This document shows, one piece after another, positions 33,068-41,222 of a stretch of 64,000 nt of DNA; position 1 is the stretch's first letter, and the number at the start of each line of letters is the position of its first letter. Location of the stretch: NCBI GenBank assembly GCA_964581515.1, contig CAZOOV010000012.1:14505-78504 (forward strand), in the 5' to 3' direction. The position numbers and the translations under genes are program-made. This stretch comes from JACJVV01 sp964581515. GTDB lineage: Archaea > Nanobdellota > Nanobdellia > Woesearchaeales > JACJVV01. Under the pieces are notes generated by a model. It did not search any database. It had not been told where the DNA came from and saw nothing but the letters and a program-made list of their open reading frames with translations.

Positions 33068-35272
33068 TTATTCTGAGTTATAATTTTTATCTATTATATT
33101 TTTTATTTTTTTTGCTTTGATTTTTCCAATTTTGTCAATACTTTCCAGTTCTTTTTCATTTGCATTTATTACTTTCTTGACAGATCCAAATTTCTTAAGA
33201 AGTTCTTTTGCTAAGTTTGGACCTACTTTTGGAAGAGAAGATATAAGGTATTCTTTTTGTTCTTTCTCAGTCAATGGTTTTTTTGATAAGTGAAGTGGAA
33301 CATCTTTCTTTTGAAGCTCTTGTTCTCTTTTTGCTATTGTGAGTATTGTTTCAGCAGTATCATTTTGATCAGTAGTGTATACTATTGGAACCCTGAAATC
33401 GACTGTTATGCTAGCAATTAATCCTCTAATTGCATTTGGATGAATATTTCTTACACCATATATATTATCTTTACCTTCAACAATTAATAATGGTCTTTCG
33501 AAATTTTTTACTAAATTTAGAATTTGTGGGAGTATTCTACCATCAACAAGAGATGTTATAAAATCTTCTACAGTCTTATATTCTATCCCTGTTCTACTGC
33601 TTACAATATAATCTGCACTCTCTAATGTTTTTAGTTTGACATCTGCACCTAAGTCAATAAGTCTTTTTGGAATGTCATTGCCTTTTTCCCTATTATCTAC
33701 ATAAATTGTAGGCATATTCTCATTAGAATAATCTTTTAATGTCGCTTGACTTTTAAGTGTGAAATTTTGATGAAATGATTTTTTTAGATCGATAAGAATT
33801 TTGTGCATCTTTTTTTCTTTATGATGAGCACTCCATCTGTATGCTTCATCACGTGTGTCTTTTGTCACTAAAATTATGACTTCTCCTTTTTCTTGTCTAC
33901 CTGTCCTGCCTCGTCTTTGGATGTGACGTATTGCTGATGGAATTGGTTCATAGAAAATTACAAGATCTACTTTTGGTATGTCAAGCCCTTCTTCTCCAAC
34001 AGAAGTCATAATGATGACATTAAATTCATTGTTCTTGAAGTCAGTCAGCATCTGCAATTGATCTTTTTGTGACATGCCTGTTGTCCTTTTTTTTTGCTGT
34101 CCAACGAATAATTTAGCTTTTATTCCATCAATATTATTTGCTTCATTAAGTATGACTTGAGCTGAATCTCTATATTGGTTGAATATTATTATTTTCATAC
34201 CCGGTTTTATTCTTTTTTTTAGGATTTCTTTTAGTTTTGTTAGTTTTGGGTGTTCTATATTTTTTTTAATGGCATTATCTGTTTTTATAAGAGCAGACCT
34301 GAAATTGATATCTTTTACTAAATTTATTACTGCTTTTGTCTTTGTTGTAGATGCTTGTCTTTCTAAATCTGATAAGTATTTGTATAACGGTTGTAATCCT
34401 TGTGTTTCTATTAGTTCGATTGCATGTTGGATCTTAAGTGCCTCTGCACATACACTTATTGCTTTCATAACATCAAAGTCTTGCCTGTTTCTTGAGAGTT
34501 CAGCATGAAGTCCAGCTTGTAATCCTAATAATTCTCTTTTTGTAAGATTGACTGTTGAATGCAGAAATCCTTTTGTCTTTAGAACACTTAATTTTGATTT
34601 ATAACAATCCTCTAGATATTTATGAACGCTTTTGAGATCTTGGCCAAAGTCAACATTTACCCAATTGACATCTATTTCTTGTATGTATGGTTTAACATCT
34701 TGATCATCATATGTTCTGACTTCAATGTCTTCAATATTTAAATTTGCACATACTTCATTAATCTTTTCAAGATCTGCACCAGGAGAGGCTGTTAGGGCAA
34801 GAATTCGTGGAAATCTTGATCTTTGTTCATATTTCTTTGCAATCCAGACATAGCTGTAATCCCCTACTGCTTTGTGTGCTTCATCAAATCCTATTAATGA
34901 GACTTCTTTTAAGTCAATTCTATTGTTTATTATATCATTCTCAAGACCTTGTGGTGTAGAAAATATCACTTGGCAGGATTTCCATAATTCTGCACGTTTT
35001 TCTGGTTTAATCAAGCCTGTAAAAGTTGTGAGTTTTTTTTTGTCTATATTAAAATTTTCTTCAAAAACTTTTTTGTATTGATCTATTAGAGGTCGTGTAG
35101 GCCCAAGCATTATTATTTTGCTGTTTGGATATTGTTTTAGACGTTGCGCTGCAAGCATAAGAAACACATTTGTTTTTCCCATGCCTGTAGGGAGTACAAC
35201 TAAAGTATTTTTGAGGCTTGCAGTAGCTAGTATTGTTTGCTGATACAATCTTGGCTCGAAATTTTTTATCAT
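33068..35272 (-). CDS. hef: Hef-type helicase/XPF-family nuclease
   Basis: 734 residues. The SF2 helicase N-half has Walker A VLPTGMGKTNVF, DEAH box GFDEAHKAV, motif III ALTASPG and motif VI HIQRRGRTGRQEKGE. The C-half is an XPF-family nuclease with VDNREKGNDIPKRL, ADYIVS and IEYKTVEDF (about residues 525-600), then tandem helix-hairpin-helix (LPKVGPNLAKELLKKFGS; IGKIKAKKIKNI). Hef acts on stalled replication forks. The usual ERK core of the nuclease reads EYK here and the usual GDY reads ADY, so nuclease activity may be altered. A TATA-like sequence (CATATATAAATTATG) lies upstream. Confidence 0.9.
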   Translation of the reverse strand: MIKNFEPRLYQQTILATASLKNTLVVLPTGMGKTNVFLMLAAQRLKQYPNSKIIMLGPTRPLIDQYKKVFEENFNIDKKKLTTFTGLIKPEKRAELWKSCQVIFSTPQGLENDIINNRIDLKEVSLIGFDEAHKAVGDYSYVWIAKKYEQRSRFPRILALTASPGADLEKINEVCANLNIEDIEVRTYDDQDVKPYIQEIDVNWVNVDFGQDLKSVHKYLEDCYKSKLSVLKTKGFLHSTVNLTKRELLGLQAGLHAELSRNRQDFDVMKAISVCAEALKIQHAIELIETQGLQPLYKYLSDLERQASTTKTKAVINLVKDINFRSALIKTDNAIKKNIEHPKLTKLKEILKKRIKPGMKIIIFNQYRDSAQVILNEANNIDGIKAKLFVGQQKKRTTGMSQKDQLQMLTDFKNNEFNVIIMTSVGEEGLDIPKVDLVIFYEPIPSAIRHIQRRGRTGRQEKGEVIILVTKDTRDEAYRWSAHHKEKKMHKILIDLKKSFHQNFTLKSQATLKDYSNENMPTIYVDNREKGNDIPKRLIDLGADVKLKTLESADYIVSSRTGIEYKTVEDFITSLVDGRILPQILNLVKNFERPLLIVEGKDNIYGVRNIHPNAIRGLIASITVDFRVPIVYTTDQNDTAETILTIAKREQELQKKDVPLHLSKKPLTEKEQKEYLISSLPKVGPNLAKELLKKFGSVKKVINANEKELESIDKIGKIKAKKIKNIIDKNYNSE

Positions 35273-35401
35273 ATACTTTCAGGTAGAGTTAAGCTATCAT
35301 AATTTATATATGTTTATTCTATAGAAGTCTAGTGTGTCTAGTGGTTTCCAATTAATATGGTAATTATGAGGTGATATAAATTATCTTATTTTTAGAATTC
35401 T

Positions 35402-36190
35402 TTATTCTTGGGATGTTTTACTTTTATATGAGTTCTTTTGTGTTTTTTTCCAATTTTTCATTTTGATTATATTCTCTTTTCCTGAGTCCCAAATGGAATA
35501 GAATAATTGTCTATAAGATTCTGCAAGCTGTCGTGAATGTATTAAAAAAGAGACCATCTTGTCTTCCCATGGTGTAAATATAATCTTATCTCTAAACACT
35601 GAGCAATTAAGCGGTATTGGGAAATCAACAAAGAGTAATTCTGCTTTTCTTAACTTAATCATATTCTTTAATTTTGCTGGTGCTATTCCTTTTACATCAA
35701 ATCCTCTTTCAAATCTTTCATTATCAAAATCACTATAAAAATTATATACAAATTTGTATTCTTCGGGATTTTTTGTATCAAATGCAAAGAAAAGGAATTC
35801 ATCTCCTGGTTCTCCGTCACTGATTAGTTCGTAGAGCATATTTTTGAATCCTCTAAAACCTTCAAAAATTTCAGCATGCTGTTTTTCCGTTGGTTTTTGT
35901 AGTACATCTAATTCAGGGAGAATTGCTTCAAATTTTTGTTTCTTTTCGGTTATTGATTGTAGGACGTTCTTTGGATCTGTTGCTTGATAATAATGGATTT
36001 TGCCTTTAATTATGAATGATACAAATCCTTTTGCTACAAGCCGTTTTATTGTTTTATGGACTGTTGAATTCTGTAATTTTGTCTTGTATAAGATTGACCC
36101 AGCAGTTGTCTCGCCTAATTCTAATAATGCGAGATATATTTTTGTTTCAGCTTTTGTAAATCCTATATCAAGGAATATTTCTTCATTCAT
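35402..36190 (-). CDS. TrmB-family transcription regulator
   Basis: 262 residues. The N-terminal winged helix (about residues 5-75) shows FTKAETKIYLALLELGETTAGS and NSTVHKTIKRLVAKGFVSF, typical of TrmB-type regulators. The C-terminal part has a sensor-like domain with GFRGFKNMLYELI. It is divergent from the 36295 and 36455 genes, and a 9-bp palindrome (36235-36256) lies in between, so it probably regulates that pair and itself. TrmB proteins usually respond to sugars or metabolites; the ligand here is unknown. Confidence 0.82.
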   Translation of the reverse strand: MNEEIFLDIGFTKAETKIYLALLELGETTAGSILYKTKLQNSTVHKTIKRLVAKGFVSFIIKGKIHYYQATDPKNVLQSITEKKQKFEAILPELDVLQKPTEKQHAEIFEGFRGFKNMLYELISDGEPGDEFLFFAFDTKNPEEYKFVYNFYSDFDNERFERGFDVKGIAPAKLKNMIKLRKAELLFVDFPIPLNCSVFRDKIIFTPWEDKMVSFLIHSRQLAESYRQLFYSIWDSGKENIIKMKNWKKTQKNSYKSKTSQE

Positions 36191-36234
36191 ATTTATTCTA
36201 TATTAGGTGATAATTAGTTAATAAATCTTTCTAA

Positions 36235-36256
36235 TATGCTCCATTAGTGGAGCATA
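36235..36256. promoter_or_regulatory. Perfect palindrome, probable operator of the TrmB-type regulator
   Basis: TATGCTCCA (35-43), loop TTAG, TGGAGCATA (48-56): nine perfect base pairs in the only spacer between the divergent regulator and the 36295 gene, adjacent to a TATA-like CATAAATATTAATA. GC content stands out against the surroundings. Confidence 0.6.
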
Positions 36257-36294
36257 AATATTAATATAGCTATTATAACTCTTTAGTAGTTAAG

Positions 36295-36453
36295 ATGAAC
36301 ATATTCAATTTATTCAAACGAAGCATAATATGTCCTAGGTGTCATCATAAAAATCTAGGTGAGAATATGCACTGTGAAGAGTGTTTATCTGATTTGAGTG
36401 GGTTGAATGCACCTCATTATTATATGAGTTGGGATAGGGTTGCGAAGGGGTAA
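36295..36453 (+). CDS. Small zinc-ribbon protein (52 aa)
   Basis: The frame encodes CPRCHHKNLGENMHCEEC at about residues 13-30, two CxxC knuckles of a zinc ribbon, then SDLSGLNAPHYYMSWDRV. It begins about 30 bp after a TATA-like box, ends immediately before the next gene (stop 1 nt before ATG 36455), and lies beside the regulator. Its motif and position support it as a real gene in an operon with the following membrane protein. A metal-dependent regulatory or scaffold role is only a guess. Confidence 0.6.
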   Translation: MNIFNLFKRSIICPRCHHKNLGENMHCEECLSDLSGLNAPHYYMSWDRVAKG

Positions 36454-36454
36454 A

Positions 36455-37264
36455 ATGAAATATATCAATTTAGTTTGGCCACTTGTACTTGTTACTACAG
36501 TTGGGCTTTATTTGCTTATTTTAGTTACACTTCCATTTAATCAGCAATTTGCTACAGTACTACTTTTTACTTTAATTGCCTATTGGAGTAGGCTTCCTGG
36601 TGTAGGAATTCAACATCCTTTCTTTATCCTATATCAGATGGACGTTATAGATATTTTTATGATACTTATAGCAATAAATATAGGTGTTGCTCCAGCAATT
36701 ATGTTTATTTGGTTCACAAACAATATATCCCGACTTTCAGGTACTTTCCCAGATTGGTCAGGGGTAATCCAAGACAGTATATTACTCACGATAATAGCAG
36801 TCTTTGTTCCAATACTTAACGCTATAACAGGAGGTAATCTCCTTATTATCATCACTATATACAGTATATTCAGACCAATCGGATTTTTCCTCTTTAATTT
36901 TATTTGGCCTAGAATGTCTTGGCCTCAGAGAATTATAACGAGTTTAGTTGCAGGAGGGGAAGTTTTTGTTATTAATGCGTTTTATGCAAAATTATTTGGG
37001 GGCTTTTTTGATAGGTTACTTGGAAAAGGTGTTGCATTTAATTGGCCTCTATTCATTTTTGCAACTGTTGTTATTTTTACAGTTTATATTGCATTTTATG
37101 GTGTTGATTCATTATCGCCAAAAAAGAAAACTACAAAGAAGATTGTTAAAGCTTTTGTAAAAAAAGTACATCAACCACATCAACCAAAACATTATGGGTC
37201 AGAAAATCCAATATCTAATGTTGATCAGAGTGAGATGAATTTTGTAAGAGAGACATTTAAATGA
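36455..37264 (+). CDS. Orphan multi-pass membrane protein (paralogue 1)
   Basis: 269 residues, start ATG 36455 with GAAGGGG before it. About six membrane helices are seen. YWSRLPGVGIQHPFFILYQM (about residues 45-64) and DVIDIFMILIAINIG are almost matched in the gene at 60287 (FWSRLPGVGIPHPLLVLYYM). Both have FGxFxDxLLxKGVxFNWxLFxFA near the end and a basic C-terminal tail. Each copy sits next to a divergent transcription regulator. No known family was recognised; a regulated transporter or sensor is possible. Confidence 0.7.
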   Translation: MKYINLVWPLVLVTTVGLYLLILVTLPFNQQFATVLLFTLIAYWSRLPGVGIQHPFFILYQMDVIDIFMILIAINIGVAPAIMFIWFTNNISRLSGTFPDWSGVIQDSILLTIIAVFVPILNAITGGNLLIIITIYSIFRPIGFFLFNFIWPRMSWPQRIITSLVAGGEVFVINAFYAKLFGGFFDRLLGKGVAFNWPLFIFATVVIFTVYIAFYGVDSLSPKKKTTKKIVKAFVKKVHQPHQPKHYGSENPISNVDQSEMNFVRETFK

Positions 37265-37329
37265 TATTAAATAATGATTTAAGTTGTTAATAATTTAAAC
37301 AGTATAACATATAATTTAATAATTATAAT

Positions 37330-37917
37330 TTAATAATCATGTCCTGGAGCTATTATTGGGTTGTGTTCTTTGATTAATTCATGGACAATATCTTGGCTTT
37401 GTTGCATCTGTTGTGGTGTTGACGTTGGAAGGTCTGTTCTTCCGATTGAACCTTCTCTGAAGTAAGTATCTCCTGTAAAAAGAATATTATCTTTTTTGTA
37501 ATATAAAATAATGCAGCTCTCACAATGACCTGGTGTTTTTGTTATTTCAAAGATATTTTTTAGTTCTTTATCTTCTTCTATGTTTTTTAATGGGATGTCA
37601 AATTTATCAGTCATATAAGGGTCAAGAATAAAACCGCTTTTTGTGTTGTGGTTTTGCACTGCTTCAACAGCATTTTTGCTTGCGAAGAACTCTGCATTTT
37701 TGAATAAATCAAAATTACCAATATGATCATAATGTAGGTGAGTAAAGATAACTTTCTTTATCTTGTCTGGATTGATAATGGATTTTATTGCTGTTAGTAA
37801 TTCTTCTTTTAACTCTCTTCTTGACGTGTCAATGACTATTGATTCTTCTATTATATAGCAGTCTGAATCAGATACTATTTTTTTCACGTTTTTGCTTAAT
37901 TCTATTATTTGAAACAT
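37330..37917 (-). CDS. MBL-fold metallo-hydrolase (glyoxalase II-like)
   Basis: 195 residues from ATG at 37917 (a longer frame begins at 37953 and would overlap the upstream gene). HLHYDH gives the metal-binding HxHxDH; TPGHCES, TGDTYFREGS and APGHDY supply further metal ligands. The HxHxDH motif is intact, so it should bind two metal ions and hydrolyse a thioester or similar ester. Substrate unknown. It is last in a three-gene minus-strand group with two membrane proteins. Confidence 0.85.
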   Translation of the reverse strand: MFQIIELSKNVKKIVSDSDCYIIEESIVIDTSRRELKEELLTAIKSIINPDKIKKVIFTHLHYDHIGNFDLFKNAEFFASKNAVEAVQNHNTKSGFILDPYMTDKFDIPLKNIEEDKELKNIFEITKTPGHCESCIILYYKKDNILFTGDTYFREGSIGRTDLPTSTPQQMQQSQDIVHELIKEHNPIIAPGHDY

Positions 37918-37936
37918 TTTAACATAGATAAAAGTA

Positions 37937-38290
37937 CTAGAAATCAATTCCATTCATAAGGCCTTTGCTTGTAGTATAAAAACCTATTATTATTCCAACC
38001 ATAAGGACAATTATCGTGATTTCTGCATGACCATATCCTCTGAAATAATTACCAAGTATGAACCCTATCATAAAGCATACAATCATCATGAAGTATTTGA
38101 ATTGTAAAGTTTTTTTTGTCTTGTACCAAAGTCTTCCAAAGAATATTCCAGCTAAGAGTGCTACTATATAATACATCATTGCAGAGCCTATTGTTGACAT
38201 AGAAAGAATAAATCCTATAATCAATAGGCTTATCCATACGAATTCTGGCCAATTGATGCTTTTTGTAGGCGGTTCGATTAAAGGTGACAT
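37937..38290 (-). CDS. Small four-helix membrane protein of unknown function (117 aa)
   Basis: About four hydrophobic helices are seen (for example ISLLIIGFILSMSTIGSAMM, MYYIVALLAGIFFGRLW, MMIVCFMIGFILGNYF, IIVLMVGIIIGFYTTS). No motif is recognised. It lies between a degenerate site-2-protease-like gene and an MBL hydrolase on the same strand with short spacing, so a shared transcript is likely. Confidence 0.6.
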   Translation of the reverse strand: MSPLIEPPTKSINWPEFVWISLLIIGFILSMSTIGSAMMYYIVALLAGIFFGRLWYKTKKTLQFKYFMMIVCFMIGFILGNYFRGYGHAEITIIVLMVGIIIGFYTTSKGLMNGIDF

Positions 38291-38309
38291 TTTATTATTA
38301 TTTTATTCT

Positions 38310-39041
38310 TTAAGATTCTACTTTTATGTAATAAATTAACCATATTGCAATTGCTCCAAGAAGAGCAAGAATCCATGAATAGAAGTGAAATACCATAGCA
38401 AGCAATGCATATACTACTATAAAACTGAATATGAACACAAAAGGCAACCTATTGTGATACATTAATTTTGATCCTGCTAATGGTGGGATAGGAATCATAT
38501 TTACTAAAGCAAATACCATATTAAACCAGTAAATTTTATCTATTATTGGGACGCCTGATGCCGGTCCAAACCAATTTGCAAATTGCATAAGGATTGTAGC
38601 AAATAATATGTTAAATAAAGGACCACATGCTGCAATTATGCCATTATCAAGCATATTTAGCCCATATCTGAAAAAACCCAGTCTATGACCTGACATATGA
38701 TGGATAAGCATACCACCTGCAATAGGTATCCATATATGCCCTCTTGCAATGAATGTGACTATTAAAGCAAGTATGAGTCCAGGCCACCACATTTGGAATT
38801 CTACCCTGTATCCTGCACTAAGTCCTGCGACTCTTTGACCTGTTAGAAATATAAGCATAGATATTGCAACAATACCCATACTTACGAGCATATTGTAAGT
38901 CCAATGCACGAGGTTGAAAGTTTTAGAGCCATCATCAAATCCATACATAAATCCGATAACTAGAATAGTCATAATGATATTTCTTGCTTCAAGGAATGTA
39001 AAAGGGAAGTATCTATTGACCTTATCAGAGTAATTGCTCAT
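38310..39041 (-). CDS. Site-2-protease-like membrane protein lacking catalytic residues
   Basis: 243 residues with about six helices. GQRVAGLSAGYRVEFQMWWPGL lines up in position and context with archaeal M50 proteins, where this place usually reads HELAHK...AEFRMWPxG. The second usual motif, NxxPIPPLDG, reads NMIPIPPLAGSK. So both the HExxH and the Asp that complete the zinc site appear lost, leaving the family fold. GGTGAC precedes the ATG and an AATATTTAAATA TATA box lies upstream. It may be a pseudo-protease that binds or escorts membrane proteins. The family call is moderate; the motif loss is as read. Confidence 0.65.
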   Translation of the reverse strand: MSNYSDKVNRYFPFTFLEARNIIMTILVIGFMYGFDDGSKTFNLVHWTYNMLVSMGIVAISMLIFLTGQRVAGLSAGYRVEFQMWWPGLILALIVTFIARGHIWIPIAGGMLIHHMSGHRLGFFRYGLNMLDNGIIAACGPLFNILFATILMQFANWFGPASGVPIIDKIYWFNMVFALVNMIPIPPLAGSKLMYHNRLPFVFIFSFIVVYALLAMVFHFYSWILALLGAIAIWLIYYIKVES

Positions 39042-39168
39042 GTTGTCACCTTAAAGAACAGTATTTAAATATTTTACTAGAAATGACATTAAAATATCGT
39101 CAGAATATAGATCTTTTAAGGATATGTTAAAAATATATATTAAGGGATGATTTCTAAGAAAATTTGAT

Positions 39169-39933
39169 TTAAACAATCTCAATCTTGTTGACCTTGTCTT
39201 TAATCATCTGTATCATTTCTTTTTCATGACCAGCCCCTACAATTGCGAGTATTTTTTTGTCAGGATTTCTTTTCATAAGGATTGCGAGATTTCTACTCAT
39301 TATTTTATTTCTCTCAGTCACAAGGACTTTGTAAATATTTGGGTATTTTTTCTTTACTTTTGTCATCATTTTCTTCATAAGATCTTTAGATGGAACCGTG
39401 GTTAAGTCAAAACCCTCAATTTCTCTTTTTCTTAAAACTACTCCATTGAATATGTCGACAACAAATTGCCATTTTTCCTTCCATGTTATTGACTTGGAAA
39501 GTCTTTTTAATGTTATTTCAATATCTTGATCGATTAAAGCTATCTGTCTTTTATTCTTTCTTGCAAGATGAAAAGCAGTAAGCATATCTGACCCTGGTGA
39601 AACACCAACGATACTACCTAATTTCTTCTCTGCCCAATGTCCTATTAATGAAAAAATAAAACCTTTAATGCCTATTTTAAATATACTTGAGAATGGGATA
39701 GAATCTTTGTTTTTTCTCCTCTTATTTTTAATATTTTTATTGTCTTTATTGTTTTTTTCTGTTTTGGTTTTATTATTTGTTTTATGTTTAGAGACTAATG
39801 CTATTAATCTTCTTTTATCTAATTCTAAAGCCACTATATCTGGATTTAATTTTTCAAAGCCAGTTTTTATGTCGTCTATTGATTGCTTAGCGATATGAGA
39901 AGTTCCAATTAAAGTTATATTTTTATATTTCAT
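39169..39933 (-). CDS. TraB/PrgY-family protein
   Basis: 254 residues. ITLIGTSHIAKQSIDDI at the N-terminus and VALELDKRRL are hallmarks of the TraB family; GAGHEKEM occurs near the C-terminus. A Lys/Asn-rich linker (about residues 52-80) interrupts the domain, and a hydrophobic amphipathic stretch (FSSIFKIGIKGFIFSLIG) follows. TraB proteins are linked to signalling-peptide or protease-type functions, but the reaction is uncertain. A CTTTATATATGTC TATA box is upstream. Confidence 0.78.
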   Translation of the reverse strand: MKYKNITLIGTSHIAKQSIDDIKTGFEKLNPDIVALELDKRRLIALVSKHKTNNKTKTEKNNKDNKNIKNKRRKNKDSIPFSSIFKIGIKGFIFSLIGHWAEKKLGSIVGVSPGSDMLTAFHLARKNKRQIALIDQDIEITLKRLSKSITWKEKWQFVVDIFNGVVLRKREIEGFDLTTVPSKDLMKKMMTKVKKKYPNIYKVLVTERNKIMSRNLAILMKRNPDKKILAIVGAGHEKEMIQMIKDKVNKIEIV

Positions 39934-40084
39934 TTTCTAATCTTTGGTTTTACTTTGACATATATAAAGATGATTAAAGATCTTAAATTTATTGAAAATT
40001 TCATTTATGTTATCTTAATTATATTAATCTTATTTTGTAATAGTGATATTTAATAATAAAGAAATTGTGTTAAAAATTAAAAAA

Positions 40085-40363
40085 TCATTCAGATTCAGGT
40101 TCTTCTTCCTGATTGTAGCTAGGTACTGCAGCTTTACTAATTATCATTATATCCCCTATGCTTTTGACAAGCTGGTGAGGTACAATAACTCCTTTTGCTG
40201 ATCCTAGAACTTTGTTTAGGAAAGAATTTTTTGTGCTTCTGACTCTCCATCCAAATATTTTATTCTGGGTTAATATAGATTCTTCTACATCTCCAAAATA
40301 ATCTCCAGTGTCAGTAAAAACCTTCATATCATAGCTTTCAGAGACTCTTTTCATCTTAAGCAT
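40085..40363 (-). CDS. PRC-barrel domain protein (92 aa)
   Basis: A single PRC-barrel domain covers most of the protein: MKVFTDTGDYFGDVEESILTQNK and GVIVPHQLVKSIGDIMII. Such small archaeal proteins accompany RNA processing or cell division functions. AAGGTGAT lies 5 nt before the ATG; TTTATATA lies about 40 bp upstream on the minus strand. A structured RNA candidate lies immediately upstream. The acidic tail (EEEPESE) is short. Confidence 0.78.
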   Translation of the reverse strand: MLKMKRVSESYDMKVFTDTGDYFGDVEESILTQNKIFGWRVRSTKNSFLNKVLGSAKGVIVPHQLVKSIGDIMIISKAAVPSYNQEEEPESE

Positions 40364-40418
40364 TTATAATCACCTTGATTTTATATTGATATAAATAGTA
40401 TATAAACCTTTCCATTGA

Positions 40419-40505
40419 GTCCAGAACAGGTTAGTGGGTTGAAAAATTTTTTTGGGTAAGAACCCTTTTGAAAGTTTTTGGAGCCCCTACGCTGTTCTGA
40501 TGGAC
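40419..40505. ncRNA. Candidate structured RNA (rod-like hairpin)
   Basis: GTCCA-GAACAG (40419-40429) pairs with CTGTTC-TGA-TGGAC (40492-40505): 11 base pairs with a 3-nt bulge. Inside, TAG-T-GGG (40432-40438) pairs with CCC-CTA (40484-40489), and GGG..CCC closes an inner loop. GC content is high for the surroundings. TATA boxes at matching distance exist on both strands (TATAAATA at about 40389-40397 for plus; TTTATAAATA at 40541-40550 for minus), so orientation is unresolved. On the plus strand ACA follows TGG, slightly reminiscent of an H/ACA end; on the minus strand it could be the leader of the PRC-barrel gene. Confidence 0.5.
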
Positions 40506-40573
40506 ATGAAAAGGCCTATTCTTAGAAGTTGCCGGGGCTATTTATAAATATTATTGATAAATACCAATGCTAT

Positions 40574-40996
40574 TTAACATAGGTCTACTGATTCAGCAAT
40601 ACTTAGAATTCCTTGCTTTAAAGCAGGTTTTTCAGTTATACTATTATGGACGGCTGGTTTGATTAACCATTTAATCTCACTCATAGAATCTTGATTGACA
40701 AATAATAATGTTAATGAAGGGTATTTCACTATGCTTTCCCATTCTTTGATTAACTGATTCAAGTGATTCTTTTTGTTGAGGACAGTTATTATGATATTTT
40801 GATCTTTTTGATATTTTTCAAGAATTTCCATGAAAGAATTGATGTTTTCTGAGACTATCCCTATTTCTTCACTACCATCTTTATTCTTGATAATGATATT
40901 GTCTTTCTCGTCTGTAATTGATTCTATTTTTCTGAACATAATATCTCTGTTCTTTTTATAATGGATGAACCACTCTTTCAAGCTTGTTTTTTCCAT
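40574..40996 (-). CDS. Orphan soluble protein (140 aa)
   Basis: Basic N-terminus (SLKEWFIHYKKNRDIMFRK), then alternating beta/alpha segments (NIIIKNKDGSEEIGIV; NIIITVLNKKNHLNQLIKEW; SLTLLFVNQDSMSEIKWLI), suggesting one alpha/beta domain. The composition fits the neighbouring genes, so it is likely real. A sequence family was not recognised. Confidence 0.55.
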   Translation of the reverse strand: MEKTSLKEWFIHYKKNRDIMFRKIESITDEKDNIIIKNKDGSEEIGIVSENINSFMEILEKYQKDQNIIITVLNKKNHLNQLIKEWESIVKYPSLTLLFVNQDSMSEIKWLIKPAVHNSITEKPALKQGILSIAESVDLC

Positions 40997-41105
40997 ATGA
41001 TTTTTACAAGATAATTAGTTTATATATTTTTTCAGTCTTGCCAATATGTCTCAATAGTTTATGTTTATACATATCTCTCATTATGCACGAAACCTTTTTA
41101 AATAG

Positions 41106-41142
41106 ACTCGGATTTGCTTACTTAAGCAAATAAAGCCCGAGT
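41106..41142 (+). promoter_or_regulatory. Two-part hairpin in the leader of the rps13 operon
   Basis: ACTCGG (41106-41111) pairs with CCGAGT (41137-41142), enclosing ATTTGCTTA (41112-41120) paired with TAAGCAAAT (41123-41131). A TATA box (GTTTATACATA, about 41062) would place it in the mRNA leader, about 110 nt ahead of the rps13 start; a second TATA-like TTTTTAAATAG (about 41094) lies immediately before it. It may be a site for ribosomal-protein feedback. Confidence 0.45.
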
Positions 41143-41222
41143 TCACTGAGCGCTTATAGGGTTGAAGTGTTCTATCAGCTTTATTGAGCTTATGAATTGA
41201 ATCAACAATATTATGGTTTAAA

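Noticed and set aside
35330..35400. TCTAGTG direct repeats between hef and the TrmB gene
   Set aside because: Only two short copies, in the non-promoter side of hef and past the TrmB stop; not convincing as an operator or array.
40997..41222. A possible tRNA in the rps13 upstream region (GAGTTCACTGAGC)
   Set aside because: No cloverleaf with T-arm and acceptor pairing can be drawn; the paired bases form only the leader hairpin.
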